Assembly (NCBI GenBank): GCA_020444325.1
Contig: JAHLLD010000007.1
Span: forward strand, 62,001-126,000
DNA: 64,000 nucleotides
From: a bacterium
Lineage (GTDB): Bacteria > Bacteroidota > Ignavibacteria > SZUA-365
Direction of reading: 5' to 3'
Position 1 is the first letter of the stretch. Each line of letters begins with the position of its first letter. The position numbers and the translations under genes were made by a program. Below the pieces are notes generated by a model. The model did not search any database. It was given only the letters and a program-made list of their open reading frames with translations, and was not told where the DNA came from. Shown here one piece after another: positions 26,237 to 34,281 of the stretch.

Positions 26237-28309
26237 CTACTCGTTGCTCTTCAGCGCTTCGCTGAGTCCTGGAATGTTAGCGGCGCCTTCGGGTACCTCG
26301 ATGCTTGAATTCTCGAAGTCGCTGCCGATGGGTTCGGTGCGACCACCGAGATGCTGTGCGAGGAAGATCTCGGAGACGGCATAGAACGAGAGCCGGTTTT
26401 CCGGACGGGCGAAACCATGTCCCTCATCCGGATACAGCACATAGGTGACAGGGATATTCTTCTCCTGCATGGCCTTCACGATCTGATCCGCCTCGGCCTG
26501 CTTTACGCGTGGATCGTTGGCGCCCTGTCCGATAAGTAACGGTTTGCTGATCTGGTCGACATGGTTGAGCGGGGAGCGCTCTTCGAGCAGCGCTTTTCCT
26601 TCTTCCGTGCGGGGATCGCCGACGCGGGTGGAAAACAGATCGAGTGTCGGTTTCCAGTACGGCGGGATGCTCGCCAGCAGCGTGTTGAGGTTTGAAGGAC
26701 CCACGATATCCACGCCACAGGCGAATTCATCGGGTGTGAAGGTGAGCCCGACCAGCGTGGCATAACCGCCGTAGCTGCCTCCCATGATGCCGACCTTTTC
26801 TCTGACGGCGACGCCTTCATCCACCGCCCAGTTCACGGCATCGAGAAGATCGTCGTGCATCGCACCCGCCCATTCAAGGTTGGCCGCATTGATGAATTTC
26901 TTCCCGAAGCCTGTCGAGCCACGGAAATTCACGCTGAGCACCGCATACCCCCGGTTGGCAAGCCACTGATGCATGGGATGGTAGCCCCAGCTGTCACGCG
27001 CCCAGGGTCCACCATGCACGAGCAGCACCATGGGCAGGGCTTCGTCGGGACGACCGTCCCTGTCTTCATCGGAGGCCACAGGCAGGGTGAGGTAGCTGAC
27101 GAGATCGAGTCCGTCGCGTGCCGTTATGACCACCGGCGTCATGCTCGCCAGCGTGTACTGCTCGAGGGAACTGCGGTTGGTGAAGAGGAATTCCGCTTTC
27201 CCGGCCTTTCGGTCATAGAGATAGTAGCGTACGGGACCGTTGTCTTTCACATACGCCACCGTCCACTTGCTGTCGTCGAGCGTCCGCGCTGTGACGGACA
27301 GGTCACCGTCCACCACCGATTCGAGATACTCGATATCGTCCGCGATTGCTCCGTCAAGAATATCCCACGCGACGCGTTCGTAGTTCGTCGAAACCGCCTG
27401 CACGCGCCCCGTGGCCGGATCCGCCATGATGCCGGAAATATCCGCCTTGTCGTTTTCCTCCAGCACGGTTTGTTCTTCCGTCTGCATGTTGATCGCGACC
27501 AGCGCAGCGGTGTTGCGGTTTCTGCTGTCACGCATGTACAACGTGCTGCCGTCGCGGTCGAAGCCCATGATCGACGTGGTCATCAGATCTTCTGCGGAGA
27601 TGGTCATGTACAGTTCCCAGCCGCCTCGGCCGTCGGGCGTGAAATACTGGCTGCCGCCCTCGGGCGTAACGCGTGTCGCAAAACGCACGGCATAAGTATC
27701 ATCCGTCACGAAACCGGCGAACTGTTCGTTTTTCTGAATCATCTCCATTTCGCCGGTGAGTATATTGAGCCGGTAGATATCGAAGAACTGCGGATCGCGT
27801 TTGTTGAGTCCGACGAGTATCTCCTGCGGCGTGTCGGGACTGACCTGCTCGACCTGCACGCGGGGACGCATTTTCTTCCCGCTCGGGAGCATGATGGGAT
27901 TGCCATCCGCATCCAGAATTTCCTCAAATGGCGTCAGGTTCTGGTCGCTGCCAGACTCCACATTGACGCTGTGAAGCATCCAGTTCTCATCCCCCCCTTC
28001 GTCCTGCAGATACAGCAGCTGGCCGGGTTCGTACGACCAGAAATACTGCCGGATGCCGCGGTTCTTGTCATTTGTCACCGATTTCGCATTGCCCGGCTCG
28101 GCCGCCGGGGCCACCCAGACATTGAGCACACCGTCGACCGGTGCGAGATAACTGATGAATTTTCCGTCAGGACTGATCTGCAGGGACGCCCGATCGGGAT
28201 TACCAAAAAGATCTGCGCGTGGAATCAAAGGTTCCTCTTTCCTGGCACATGAAACAAGCAGTAACGACAGGAAAAGCACGATGCCCATCCTGTGCAGTAA
28301 ACGATGCAT
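26237..28309 (-). CDS. S9 family (prolyl-oligopeptidase-type) peptidase lipoprotein
   Basis: This 690-residue lipoprotein starts MHRLLHRMGIVLFLSLLLVSC (lipobox LVSC, then ARKEEP), so it should sit in a membrane facing the periplasm or surface. A WD40-like beta-propeller (about residues 30-400, SPDGKFISY) precedes an alpha/beta hydrolase with the triad Ser512 (GGSYGGY), Asp599 (GANDPRV) and His631 (DEGHGF). Members cleave short peptides after Pro or Ala. GGAGGTACGGT precedes ATG 28309; the 21 extra in-frame residues upstream lack a start signal. Confidence 0.93.
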   Translation of the reverse strand: MHRLLHRMGIVLFLSLLLVSCARKEEPLIPRADLFGNPDRASLQISPDGKFISYLAPVDGVLNVWVAPAAEPGNAKSVTNDKNRGIRQYFWSYEPGQLLYLQDEGGDENWMLHSVNVESGSDQNLTPFEEILDADGNPIMLPSGKKMRPRVQVEQVSPDTPQEILVGLNKRDPQFFDIYRLNILTGEMEMIQKNEQFAGFVTDDTYAVRFATRVTPEGGSQYFTPDGRGGWELYMTISAEDLMTTSIMGFDRDGSTLYMRDSRNRNTAALVAINMQTEEQTVLEENDKADISGIMADPATGRVQAVSTNYERVAWDILDGAIADDIEYLESVVDGDLSVTARTLDDSKWTVAYVKDNGPVRYYLYDRKAGKAEFLFTNRSSLEQYTLASMTPVVITARDGLDLVSYLTLPVASDEDRDGRPDEALPMVLLVHGGPWARDSWGYHPMHQWLANRGYAVLSVNFRGSTGFGKKFINAANLEWAGAMHDDLLDAVNWAVDEGVAVREKVGIMGGSYGGYATLVGLTFTPDEFACGVDIVGPSNLNTLLASIPPYWKPTLDLFSTRVGDPRTEEGKALLEERSPLNHVDQISKPLLIGQGANDPRVKQAEADQIVKAMQEKNIPVTYVLYPDEGHGFARPENRLSFYAVSEIFLAQHLGGRTEPIGSDFENSSIEVPEGAANIPGLSEALKSNE

Positions 28310-28490
28310 ACCGTACCTCCATATTCTGTGAGGGTAGATGAAAAATATCCACAAGACAGATGGGAATGTCAAATCCGGGCGCGCCGATCATATCCGGCGT
28401 CCCACCCTGAGGACGGAAAAGATGATTCTCCAGCCTACAGCCTACGGGAAAACCCCGCAACTGTTTCATTTCTGTCCACCCCCACAGCAG

Positions 28491-28515
28491 GAATTATGCA
28501 AAAACTGCATAATTC
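28491..28515. repeat. Palindrome B1 (TATGCAG-N3-CTGCATA family)
   Basis: GAATTATGCA and TGCATAATTC flank AAAAC, a perfect 10-bp stem. The 17-bp core is 28495-28511 with centre 28503. Confidence 0.85.
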
Positions 28516-28532
28516 AATGACGCCCCGGTGAT

Positions 28533-28549
28533 TATGCAGAAACTGCATA
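28533..28549. repeat. Palindrome B2
   Basis: TATGCAGAAACTGCATA is a perfect 7-3-7 dyad centred at 28541, 38 bp from B1 and 38 bp from B3. Confidence 0.85.
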
Positions 28550-28570
28550 TTTCTCCACGTCGAATCGGAT

Positions 28571-28587
28571 TATGCAGAAACTGTATA
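28571..28587. repeat. Palindrome B3
   Basis: TATGCAGAAACTGTATA is the same dyad with one substitution (C to T) in the right arm that still allows a G-U pair in RNA. The centre is 28579. Confidence 0.8.
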
Positions 28588-28659
28588 TTTCCCAAATTCT
28601 TCTGGAAACGATACAGTAGCTGCAAAGCAGATATTTCGCTAAAAATCTGATAACGAAGT

Positions 28660-28690
28660 TTGAGCAAGCGAGCAAAATTTTTTTATCTTG
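28660..28690 (+). promoter_or_regulatory. Candidate Bacteroidota-type promoter for the barrel gene
   Basis: TTG (28660-28662) lies 21 bp before TATCTTG (28684-28690), resembling the -33/-7 pattern TTG...TAnnTTTG of Bacteroidota housekeeping promoters. A similar TANNTTG element (TAGTTTG) lies before ric at 60124. Weak evidence. Confidence 0.35.
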
Positions 28691-28752
28691 CGACCAGTCA
28701 TTTGCGCCAATACGTATGATTTTTCGCGCTCACCATCACATGGAGGTCCTTG

Positions 28753-29451
28753 ATGAGATCTGTATATACCATTGTTTTTCTCCTTGTTTTCGCCGCGACG
28801 TCGGCATACAGCCAGCAGGAAGGTTTTGCTGGCAGGCCCATCACAAATAACCTGAGCATGCCTACCGGAAACACATTGCATGCCGGTGAATTTTCCATAG
28901 GTATCGGTCCGGTTGAATATGGCATCAGCGAGAACGTGCAGCTCGGCACGAACCTGCTCCTGTTTCTTTTCCAGGTTTACAATGCCGATGTGAAAGTCTC
29001 CTTCGTCGATACCGAACGGGAGGCCTTTGCTGCCGGTCTCGGTGTTCAGTATTTCAACCTGAACCTGCTCTCGGGAGACAATGATGTCTCCCTGACGTCA
29101 CTTTCACCCTATATCGTCTATACGATGCCTGTCGGACAGAAGACACGTCTGCACCTGGGTGCCAACTATTCGTATTTCGAAGCGGATGTCGGTGTCGATG
29201 AGGTGGAAGCCACTGCCAGCACAAGCGGTACATCAGTCTCTGCCGGAGTCGAACACAGTCTTTCGCAGAAGACCAAGTTCGTCGGTGAGGCAGGATACGA
29301 CATCGATTTTGAGGGACTCCGTGTCGGAGGCGGCGTGATGTGGGGTTGGGAAGTCTTCCGGCTGAAGCTTGGCCTGCTGTATTTTTCACCCAAGGGTATT
29401 GGTGGGCTCGTTCTCCCGTATGTCGGACTCTGGTGGCGATTTGACGGCTGA
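28753..29451 (+). CDS. Outer-membrane beta-barrel protein
   Basis: The 232-residue product has a clear signal peptide (MRSVYTIVFLLVFAATSAYS|QQ) and alternating hydrophobic strands through to a C-terminal YVGLWWRFDG, fitting an 8- to 12-strand outer-membrane barrel. No enzyme motif is visible. TGGAGGTCCTTG places ATG 28753 as the start rather than the adjacent TTG. It is monocistronic, followed by a strong bidirectional terminator. Its substrate is unknown. Confidence 0.8.
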   Translation: MRSVYTIVFLLVFAATSAYSQQEGFAGRPITNNLSMPTGNTLHAGEFSIGIGPVEYGISENVQLGTNLLLFLFQVYNADVKVSFVDTEREAFAAGLGVQYFNLNLLSGDNDVSLTSLSPYIVYTMPVGQKTRLHLGANYSYFEADVGVDEVEATASTSGTSVSAGVEHSLSQKTKFVGEAGYDIDFEGLRVGGGVMWGWEVFRLKLGLLYFSPKGIGGLVLPYVGLWWRFDG

Positions 29452-29475
29452 TCCGCAGCCTTGCATGAAAACACG

Positions 29476-29511
29476 AAAGCCCCTCCACACCGATTGATGT
29501 GGAGGGGCTTT
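29476..29511. terminator. Bidirectional terminator between convergent genes
   Basis: AAAGCCCCTCCACA (29476-29489) and TGTGGAGGGGCTTT (29498-29511) form a perfect 14-bp stem. T follows on the plus strand, and the A-rich left arm supplies U on the minus strand. It serves both the barrel gene and the subtilase gene. Confidence 0.9.
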
Positions 29512-29530
29512 TGTACAAATGCGGATCGCT

Positions 29531-32500
29531 CTACTTCATGAAGGTCATGCTGCGCTGCAACATTGCATGCGCGCCTTCAAGCATGTAGAAGTAGGTGCCG
29601 GTCGGCAGTCCCGCGGCATCGAAGACGACCTCATGTGTTCCCTGCTCGTAGCTTCCCTCTGCAAGGACAGTCACTTCCCGTCCGAACATATCATACACCG
29701 TCAGGCGTACATGCTGGGTCTGCTCGAGTGAGAAACGTACTGTGGTCGTGGGATTGAAGGGATTGGGATAATTCTGCGCCAGCAGCATGGAACCTGCCTG
29801 CACATCGTCTCCCGGGAATTTCGGAACCCAGGGATGCGCCAGTGCAAAGGGGCCGGTCAGACTTGTCAGTCCCTGCAGTTCAACCATGTTGGCGAGGGGA
29901 TAGGAGGTACCGCCAAGGCTGGTCCAGACATTGTACGGACGATTGTACACCGTCAGGGCCGCGGGCTGGGAGACCATCGGCATTGCTTCCGTATTCGTGT
30001 AATACAGGCGAATGTCGACGTCGAGGCTGGAGGCACTGCTGGAGAGGGTGAAGCTGCGGCGTACGTAGCGAACGCGGCTGAGTCCGTACGGCAGCGAACA
30101 GGGCTGCACTGTTACAGTAAAGCTGGAAATCGGGCCGCTGTTGCTCTTGACTTCCGCGACTTTCTGACCGCTGCTGTTGAGGAAGGGTGTCCAGCTGCTG
30201 CCCACTGCCTGCGTCACGGTCACGTTGCCGCCCGGCTGATTGTCAATAACGACAGTCAGTGTGTACGGTGCGTTGCTGGCCGGTGTCATGGTCACGCTGT
30301 TGTAGGCGTTGATGGTAATCGTCCTCGTATGCGTACCATACGGCAGGCGCCGTCCGTCGATGGTGAACTGCAATGCATCACCTTCGCTGCCGCTGCTGGT
30401 AATCAATGTGATTTCGGCGGCAGTGGTCGTTGCTGTCCACATCATCACCCCGCTTCCGAAATTGCCGCCGCTGTTGTTGATATGCACCGCGCGTGTGACA
30501 AGCACCGGGTATTTGCAGGCGCTTGCTGCGACGACGGACTGTGATTCCGGATCGATTTCGACGCGGCGCACAACAGTGTAGCGCGAGGTGCAGGTGTTCT
30601 GATTACCCGCACCATCGGTCACAGCGAAGGTTATGGTATGGGCGCCCGCACCAAGTACGGTATTGGGAGCCGGCAGCTGCGCGATCTGAAGGGACGCGGA
30701 GCAGTTGTCGCTCGCCTGCACCTGCGCACGCAGATCGGGCAGAATCGCTTCGTCCTGTGCGTCGCCTTCCACCTCGACATCCGCAGCACAGAGAGCGATG
30801 ACCGGCGGCTGCTGGTCCTGTATGGTCACCTTCTGCACGGCCGTGCTGCTGTTCCCTGCGCCGTCAGTCACCGTCCACGTCACGGTGGTGACGCCGACCG
30901 GGTAGCTTGCGGGGGCATTGTTGGTGACGACGAGGGTGTGGGGACAGTTGTCGTCGACCGTCGGCGTTCCAAGCATCACGCCTGCTCCGTCACGCGAGCA
31001 CTGCCCGGGATCGGCGGAGAGGATGAGATCCGGTGGCGCCGTAATCGTCGGAGGAATGGTTTCGGTCAGACAGATGGAAATGCTGGCCTGCTTGACCGCA
31101 TTGTATGCGTTGACACGTCCATAGCCGAGTTCGTTTGACCAGGTTCCGTTCGGCTGCCCGGTTACATTGCTGTTGTAGGTGTACCCACCGACTTTCTCCG
31201 TCGTTTGCTCGAGAATATCTCGCGCCTGCTGATGTGTAAGCGAGGAATTGACAGAGTAGATCAGTGCCATGACTGCGGCTGCGTTGGGACAGGCACTCGA
31301 CGTTCCATTGAAGGTCGGGTAGTAGTCGCCGCTGCTGTATCCCGCGCTGCCGCTGATGTCTGTCGAATAAATTTTGACACCCGGTGCGGCAACGTCGACG
31401 TTCGTACCGTAGTCGCTGCCCCACCAGTATTCGCCGTCGCAGCTCGAAGGGGACTTCCGTTCATCACACATGCTCATTGCGGCCACCGCAATGGTCTGAT
31501 TGTAGTTGGCCGGATACTTGACCGAGCCATTGCCATTGCCCGCCGAGAAGAGAACAGTCGATCCCTTGCCCGCGCGACCCATTGTTATCGCATTGTCGAT
31601 GGCATTGTTGATCAGCAGAGACGGGGATCCGCCACCCCAGGAGTTGCTCAGCACATCCGCGCCGCCGTTACTCCACGCCCAGTTGATACCGTCAGCGAGG
31701 ATGGCGTCGGAAGTCGCCCAGTAAGAACCGACACCGTAGGCAATGCGGACGGGAACGATGCGGCAGTCGTAGGCAACCCCGGCGATACCGATATTATTGT
31801 TCGCGACAGCGGCAACGATACCCGCACAGTTCGTCCCGTGCGCGTCGTCGTTCTGCGGTCCGCCATTGCTTCCGAGTCCCATGGCATCATACCCGGGATT
31901 CAGGTTTGCCACGAGATCGGGATGCGAGAGATCGACGCCTTCATCGATGATGGCGACTTTGACTGAAGAGGACCCGGTGGTCAGTCCCCATGCGGCGAGC
32001 ACATCCATGTCCGCGCCCGGCGTACCGTTGTACTGAATTGACGATCCATCGTTATTGATCGCCCACTGATACGGCATGTAAGGGTCGTTGGTACTCATGC
32101 GTTCAAGCAGGCGCACGAAATCGGGCTCCGCCCATGCGAAATTTCCGCTCTTCTGAAATTGCACGGCCAGTTCGAATGCGTTGCCCGCGGCATGCTTGTC
32201 CGCACTGAGCACGAAGATATTCGGGTCATAGCGGTTCGCTTCGATGACCGTCACACCGTACTGTGCTGCATAGGCCTCAAGTGCGGCACGATTCATTCCA
32301 CTGCGGAGGCGAACATGAAATCGATCCTGTATGCCAAGCTCGATGCCATCATCGAGGTAGCGAAGGAAAGGATTCACCACGCGCACTTCGGGCCGGGCAC
32401 TGAGCCGCTGCAGCACATCGAGCAGCTCCTGCTCTGATGTGCCATCGGCTAGGACGGCGATCACGACCCGCGGCGACGCCAGGAACATGTTCTCATCGCT

Positions 32501-32740
32501 GCCCGGCACAGCCTCTTCCTGCAATACGTTGCGCTGCTGTTCTTCTGGAACGTCAGCATTGAACTGAACCAGGATATGACGGTGAGACAGCTCGAAGCGG
32601 CTGCTCCCCGCGGAATTGTTGAGAACCAGTTTTTCAGGCGAGAAACGTTCAAGCGTGAATTCGCCCTCTCCCGGGTTCTGGGCACCTGCACTGACGGCAA
32701 ACACCAGCACCAGAATAAATGTGAGTACGGGACGGACCAT
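29531..32740 (-). CDS. Subtilisin-like protease with HYR domains, T9SS cargo
   Basis: The 1069-residue secreted serine protease (S8) starts with a signal peptide (MVRPVLTFILVLVFAVSAGA). An inhibitor-like prodomain (about 50-210) is followed by the catalytic domain with Asp266 (IIDEGVD), His301 (DDAHGTN) and Ser481 (FNGTSSACPN). Two HYR-type Ig-like repeats follow (about 560-730; TVTWTVTDGAGN and TITFAVTDGAGN). It ends with linker NYPNPFNPTTTVRFSL and a type-A sorting domain (YDMFGREV ... LPTGTYFYML). It is probably a surface-attached or released extracellular protease used in feeding. Confidence 0.95.
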   Translation of the reverse strand: MVRPVLTFILVLVFAVSAGAQNPGEGEFTLERFSPEKLVLNNSAGSSRFELSHRHILVQFNADVPEEQQRNVLQEEAVPGSDENMFLASPRVVIAVLADGTSEQELLDVLQRLSARPEVRVVNPFLRYLDDGIELGIQDRFHVRLRSGMNRAALEAYAAQYGVTVIEANRYDPNIFVLSADKHAAGNAFELAVQFQKSGNFAWAEPDFVRLLERMSTNDPYMPYQWAINNDGSSIQYNGTPGADMDVLAAWGLTTGSSSVKVAIIDEGVDLSHPDLVANLNPGYDAMGLGSNGGPQNDDAHGTNCAGIVAAVANNNIGIAGVAYDCRIVPVRIAYGVGSYWATSDAILADGINWAWSNGGADVLSNSWGGGSPSLLINNAIDNAITMGRAGKGSTVLFSAGNGNGSVKYPANYNQTIAVAAMSMCDERKSPSSCDGEYWWGSDYGTNVDVAAPGVKIYSTDISGSAGYSSGDYYPTFNGTSSACPNAAAVMALIYSVNSSLTHQQARDILEQTTEKVGGYTYNSNVTGQPNGTWSNELGYGRVNAYNAVKQASISICLTETIPPTITAPPDLILSADPGQCSRDGAGVMLGTPTVDDNCPHTLVVTNNAPASYPVGVTTVTWTVTDGAGNSSTAVQKVTIQDQQPPVIALCAADVEVEGDAQDEAILPDLRAQVQASDNCSASLQIAQLPAPNTVLGAGAHTITFAVTDGAGNQNTCTSRYTVVRRVEIDPESQSVVAASACKYPVLVTRAVHINNSGGNFGSGVMMWTATTTAAEITLITSSGSEGDALQFTIDGRRLPYGTHTRTITINAYNSVTMTPASNAPYTLTVVIDNQPGGNVTVTQAVGSSWTPFLNSSGQKVAEVKSNSGPISSFTVTVQPCSLPYGLSRVRYVRRSFTLSSSASSLDVDIRLYYTNTEAMPMVSQPAALTVYNRPYNVWTSLGGTSYPLANMVELQGLTSLTGPFALAHPWVPKFPGDDVQAGSMLLAQNYPNPFNPTTTVRFSLEQTQHVRLTVYDMFGREVTVLAEGSYEQGTHEVVFDAAGLPTGTYFYMLEGAHAMLQRSMTFMK

Positions 32741-32971
32741 GATTTCTCCTGCTCTATGAATACTTCGGGAAACGAGGTGTGCGCTGCGAAAACAGGCGCA
32801 CGAGGCGGGGACGGGAAAATGAGGCGAATCGGATTGAAAAGGTGAACCCTGTTATCCTGAACTGCCGTCTGCACCGCCGCGGAAACGCTGTAGACCGAAG
32901 AATAGTACGTATTTGCCCTATTGGGATGAAATTAATATTTGTTAAACTTCGGCAAGTCCCTTAGGAGAGCC

Positions 32972-33514
32972 ATGCAAAACAACATCGTCTCATCCCGACT
33001 CCTCATCCGTCCCCTGCGCCTGGCCGACAGTACCGCCATCGCGGCGTACCGCGGCGACCTCGAACACATGCGCTTCCAGTCGTGGAAACCGCAGTCGGAG
33101 ATCGAGGTGCGTGATTTCATCCGTGGTATGCAGGGACTCACTCCCGGACTCCCCGGTATCTGGTATCAATTCGCTCTCATTCGTCAGGCCGACGACTGCC
33201 TGGTCGGCGACTGCGGTATTCACGTGCCCCTGCAGTTCGTCGACGCTGCGGAACTCGGCTTGACACTCGCACCGGAGCACACAGGGAAAGGGTATGCTAC
33301 CGAGGCGCTGCAGGCCGTGATCGCGTTTTGTTTCAACACCCTGCACATGCGCGTCATCATCGCACGCATGGCTCTGGAAAATTATGCGTCGCTCCACCTG
33401 ACGGAGCGCTGTGGATTTCAGATGGACGATCCGGGGGAATACGGACTCGAACGCGACCCGGAGGAGCGCTTCGCGACACTGAAAAGAAAGCAATGGGAAA
33501 TGCAGGGGGAATAG
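32972..33514 (+). CDS. GNAT acetyltransferase, RimJ/RimL type
   Basis: A 180-residue N-acetyltransferase with the RimJ/RimL pattern: SSRLLIRPLRLADSTAI at the N-terminus, ELGLTLAPEHTGKGYATEAL (acetyl-CoA loop) and MALENYASLHLTERCGF near the end. Members acetylate N-termini of ribosomal proteins or small amines; the substrate here is unknown. TTAGGAGAGCC places the start at ATG 32972. It is a single gene, convergent with the next. Confidence 0.88.
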   Translation: MQNNIVSSRLLIRPLRLADSTAIAAYRGDLEHMRFQSWKPQSEIEVRDFIRGMQGLTPGLPGIWYQFALIRQADDCLVGDCGIHVPLQFVDAAELGLTLAPEHTGKGYATEALQAVIAFCFNTLHMRVIIARMALENYASLHLTERCGFQMDDPGEYGLERDPEERFATLKRKQWEMQGE

Positions 33515-33568
33515 CAGGAAGGGAAATTTGAAGAATGGGGAGGCCCACGCAGGGGAAGGAAAATACCG

Positions 33569-34180
33569 TCAGCGATTGCTGTCCGGCGAAGACATCCGGA
33601 TTTGGTTTTTCTGCATAAAATATTTCTCCTCCCACACACTCCAGCTCTGACGCTCTCCGCGCTGCAGCGCCGACTCCCGCGACTCTCCCATTGTGCGCGT
33701 TACACCGCGCCCCTGCGGAAGCGCGAGGTAATCAAACTCGGTCAGCGATCCCCGCCTGGTCGATTCCCTTGCATACTGATAGGTGAGCTGCACGGCCTGC
33801 TCAAACAGCATCGCGCCAACCGCTTCGAGCAGGTCGGCGTCTCCTGAGAACCTCGCGAAAGGAAGACCCACATTCTGCGTCAGCAGTATCGATTCGCTCA
33901 GGCCGTTTGTCCCGTCATGGTTCAGCTTCGTAAGAAGTCTCTCGACGCGAAAGGCATTGTGCAAGGCGAGCTCTTCGGTTTTCATTTCCTGCAGTTCGAG
34001 GTACCTCCTCAAGGCGGGGAGTCGGATGGCCTCGCGCTGCTGAAGAAAAAACTCCTCATCAAGCGGCTGTGCTGCCGCAGACGGCGCAGCTGACGGCAGC
34101 TGCGTCTTCCCTTCCCTTTCCTGCGCCCGGGCGTTGAAGGAAACGAGAAGAAACATACAGATGATGAACAGTGAGCGCAT
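33569..34180 (-). CDS. Hypothetical secreted protein
   Basis: The 203-residue product has a signal peptide (MRSLFIICMFLLVSFNARA|QE), a Ser/Ala/Pro-rich stretch, then a mostly helical body rich in Leu, Glu and Arg ending in a polar tail. No known domain is recognised. It follows the PNGase-F-like gene on the same strand after a terminator-separated gap, so it is probably independent. Confidence 0.65.
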   Translation of the reverse strand: MRSLFIICMFLLVSFNARAQEREGKTQLPSAAPSAAAQPLDEEFFLQQREAIRLPALRRYLELQEMKTEELALHNAFRVERLLTKLNHDGTNGLSESILLTQNVGLPFARFSGDADLLEAVGAMLFEQAVQLTYQYARESTRRGSLTEFDYLALPQGRGVTRTMGESRESALQRGERQSWSVWEEKYFMQKNQIRMSSPDSNR

Positions 34181-34224
34181 GAGCCGAAGCTACGTAACTT
34201 CGCGGGAAATGTAAATACGAAAAA

Positions 34225-34261
34225 CCGCGTGTCCTGCAGCGACGGGCGCCAGGACACGCGG
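34225..34261 (-). terminator. Terminator of the PNGase-F-like gene
   Basis: CCGCGTGTCCTG (34225-34236) and CAGGACACGCGG (34250-34261) form a perfect 12-bp stem. On the minus strand it is followed by TTTTTCG. Confidence 0.9.
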
Positions 34262-34281
34262 TATTTTCCTTGTTCAGAACA

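Larger units (their letters stand above)
28310..28752. other. 443-bp gap holding a palindrome triplet and a divergent promoter region
   Basis: The gap lies between the divergent peptidase and barrel genes. 28326-28490 shows no ORF and no riboswitch core that I recognise. 28491-28587 holds three evenly spaced palindromes. 28600-28740 is AT-rich and includes a candidate promoter for the barrel gene. Confidence 0.7.

Noticed and set aside
25981-26265. Plus-strand frame beginning MSMHGMVVRIHLPG, considered as a tRNA remnant or small gene
   Set aside because: No cloverleaf can be drawn on either strand and the frame runs through the S9 terminator into the antisense of the peptidase.
28326-28490. 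Possible riboswitch in the leader of the S9 peptidase gene
   Set aside because: No TPP, cobalamin, SAM, glycine or FMN core motif could be recognised on either strand.
28491-28587. CRISPR-like array of three palindromic repeats
   Set aside because: The repeats are about 17-25 bp with spacers near 20 bp, too short and too few for CRISPR, and no cas gene is present.
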